NCBI GenBank assembly: GCA_902597385.1
Contig: CACJXQ010000004.1
Span: 28,428-92,427 of the forward strand
From: an uncultured Pseudomonadota bacterium
Lineage (GTDB): Bacteria; Pseudomonadota; Gammaproteobacteria; Ga0077536
Direction of reading: 5' to 3'
DNA length: 64,000 bases
A program made the translations under genes and the position numbers. Below are positions 63,747 to 64,000 of this stretch, piece after piece. Below the pieces are notes generated by a model that was not told where the DNA came from, ran no database searches, and worked only from the letters and a program-made list of their open reading frames with translations. Every line of letters begins with the position of its first letter. The first letter of the stretch is position 1.

Positions 63747-64000
63747 TTATTTCCCTAGGGATTTGTCCGCATCCCAAGGCAACGGAATCCGTTCTCCCCC
63801 TTTGGTCTGCACAATTACTGGAGACATCGAAAGAGTAGCGAGTATTTCGAGTTCTTGCTGGCCAGTGTTTATAATCTGATGAACGGAGTTTGCAGGAAAA
63901 ATGAGGGTCTGATCCGCAGAAAATTGGAATCGCCTGTCATCACAAATGCATTCACCCTCACCTCGAAGAACTACTATGGTTTCATCACAATTATGTTTAT
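63747..64000 (-). CDS. Cupin-domain protein (N-terminus beyond the right edge)
   Basis: A frame open on the minus strand from the right edge to a TAA at 63747-63749 encodes the last 84 residues of a single-domain cupin. The beta-barrel motif is visible: HNCDETIVVLRGEGECIC with His and Glu as metal ligands, then PANSVHQIINTG as the second motif with its His, and a tail that ends ERIPLPWD. The first residues are missing. It precedes the alpha/beta hydrolase by 4 bases. Members of this size bind metal or small ligands and are often regulators or isomerases. Confidence 0.75.
   Translation of the reverse strand, partial: KHNCDETIVVLRGEGECICDDRRFQFSADQTLIFPANSVHQIINTGQQELEILATLSMSPVIVQTKGGERIPLPWDADKSLGK

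Overview
The window reads as an ordinary chromosomal stretch of an AT-leaning gammaproteobacterium, probably an uncultured aerobic heterotroph and possibly marine. The lineage guess rests on closely E. coli-like versions of CysK, EttA, SelO/YdiU and the DegP/DegQ protease. The habitat guess rests on the many catabolic families: five luciferase-like (LLM) flavin oxidoreductases, three class III CoA-transferases, two acyl-CoA dehydrogenases and several alpha/beta hydrolases. I see no rRNA, tRNA, insertion sequence, prophage or CRISPR array. Genes are tightly packed and no gap between genes exceeds 300 bases; the longest, 12907-13198, holds a promoter and a TPP riboswitch.

Layout. 1-7 kb: the end of an unknown gene, folD, then a six-gene co-directional run (CoA-transferase, acyl-CoA dehydrogenase, CoA-transferase, LLM oxidoreductase, SCP2-like protein, alpha/beta hydrolase) that looks like a pathway for an unidentified CoA-activated compound. 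7-13 kb: hot-dog thioesterase, Nudix hydrolase, TauD-like dioxygenase with an LLM gene, GFA-domain protein, acyl-CoA ligase with a nitronate monooxygenase-like protein. 13-19 kb: TPP riboswitch and thiC, an SDR, two adjacent LLM genes and cysK. 18.8-22.6 kb: periplasmic DegP/Q-type protease divergent from a response regulator/histidine kinase pair, an envelope-stress layout. 22.6-30 kb: a methyltransferase with a small unknown partner, HyuA/HyuB (hydantoinase/oxoprolinase) and an FAD-linked oxidase.

30-36 kb: DUF2461 protein, SurE, MEKHLA and DsbA-like proteins, a class I glutamine amidotransferase, an LLM oxidoreductase and a carboxylesterase. 35.4-40.7 kb: SDR, membrane protein, VOC protein, then biotin carboxylase plus two carboxyltransferase subunits that resemble a split urea-carboxylase-type enzyme without a carrier protein. 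40.7-47.5 kb: phosphodiesterase-like protein with SelO, a secreted PQQ quinohemoprotein dehydrogenase, and EttA. 47.6-56.2 kb: a molybdopterin oxidoreductase, a DUF1015 protein, a third CoA-transferase, an RND transporter and an ACAD10/11-like dehydrogenase. 56.4-64 kb: an exported SurE paralogue, an acetoin-dehydrogenase-like E1alpha/E1beta/E2 operon with no E3, then a SnoaL-like protein, a Thr/Ser dehydratase, a second GFA protein, a YdhR-like protein, an alpha/beta hydrolase and a cupin cut by the right edge.

The most unusual items are the split carboxylase without a carrier, the six-gene CoA run, the molybdopterin enzyme with no visible Mo-ligating residue, and the quinohemoprotein without the vicinal cysteine pair. 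None is demonstrably a new system from sequence alone.
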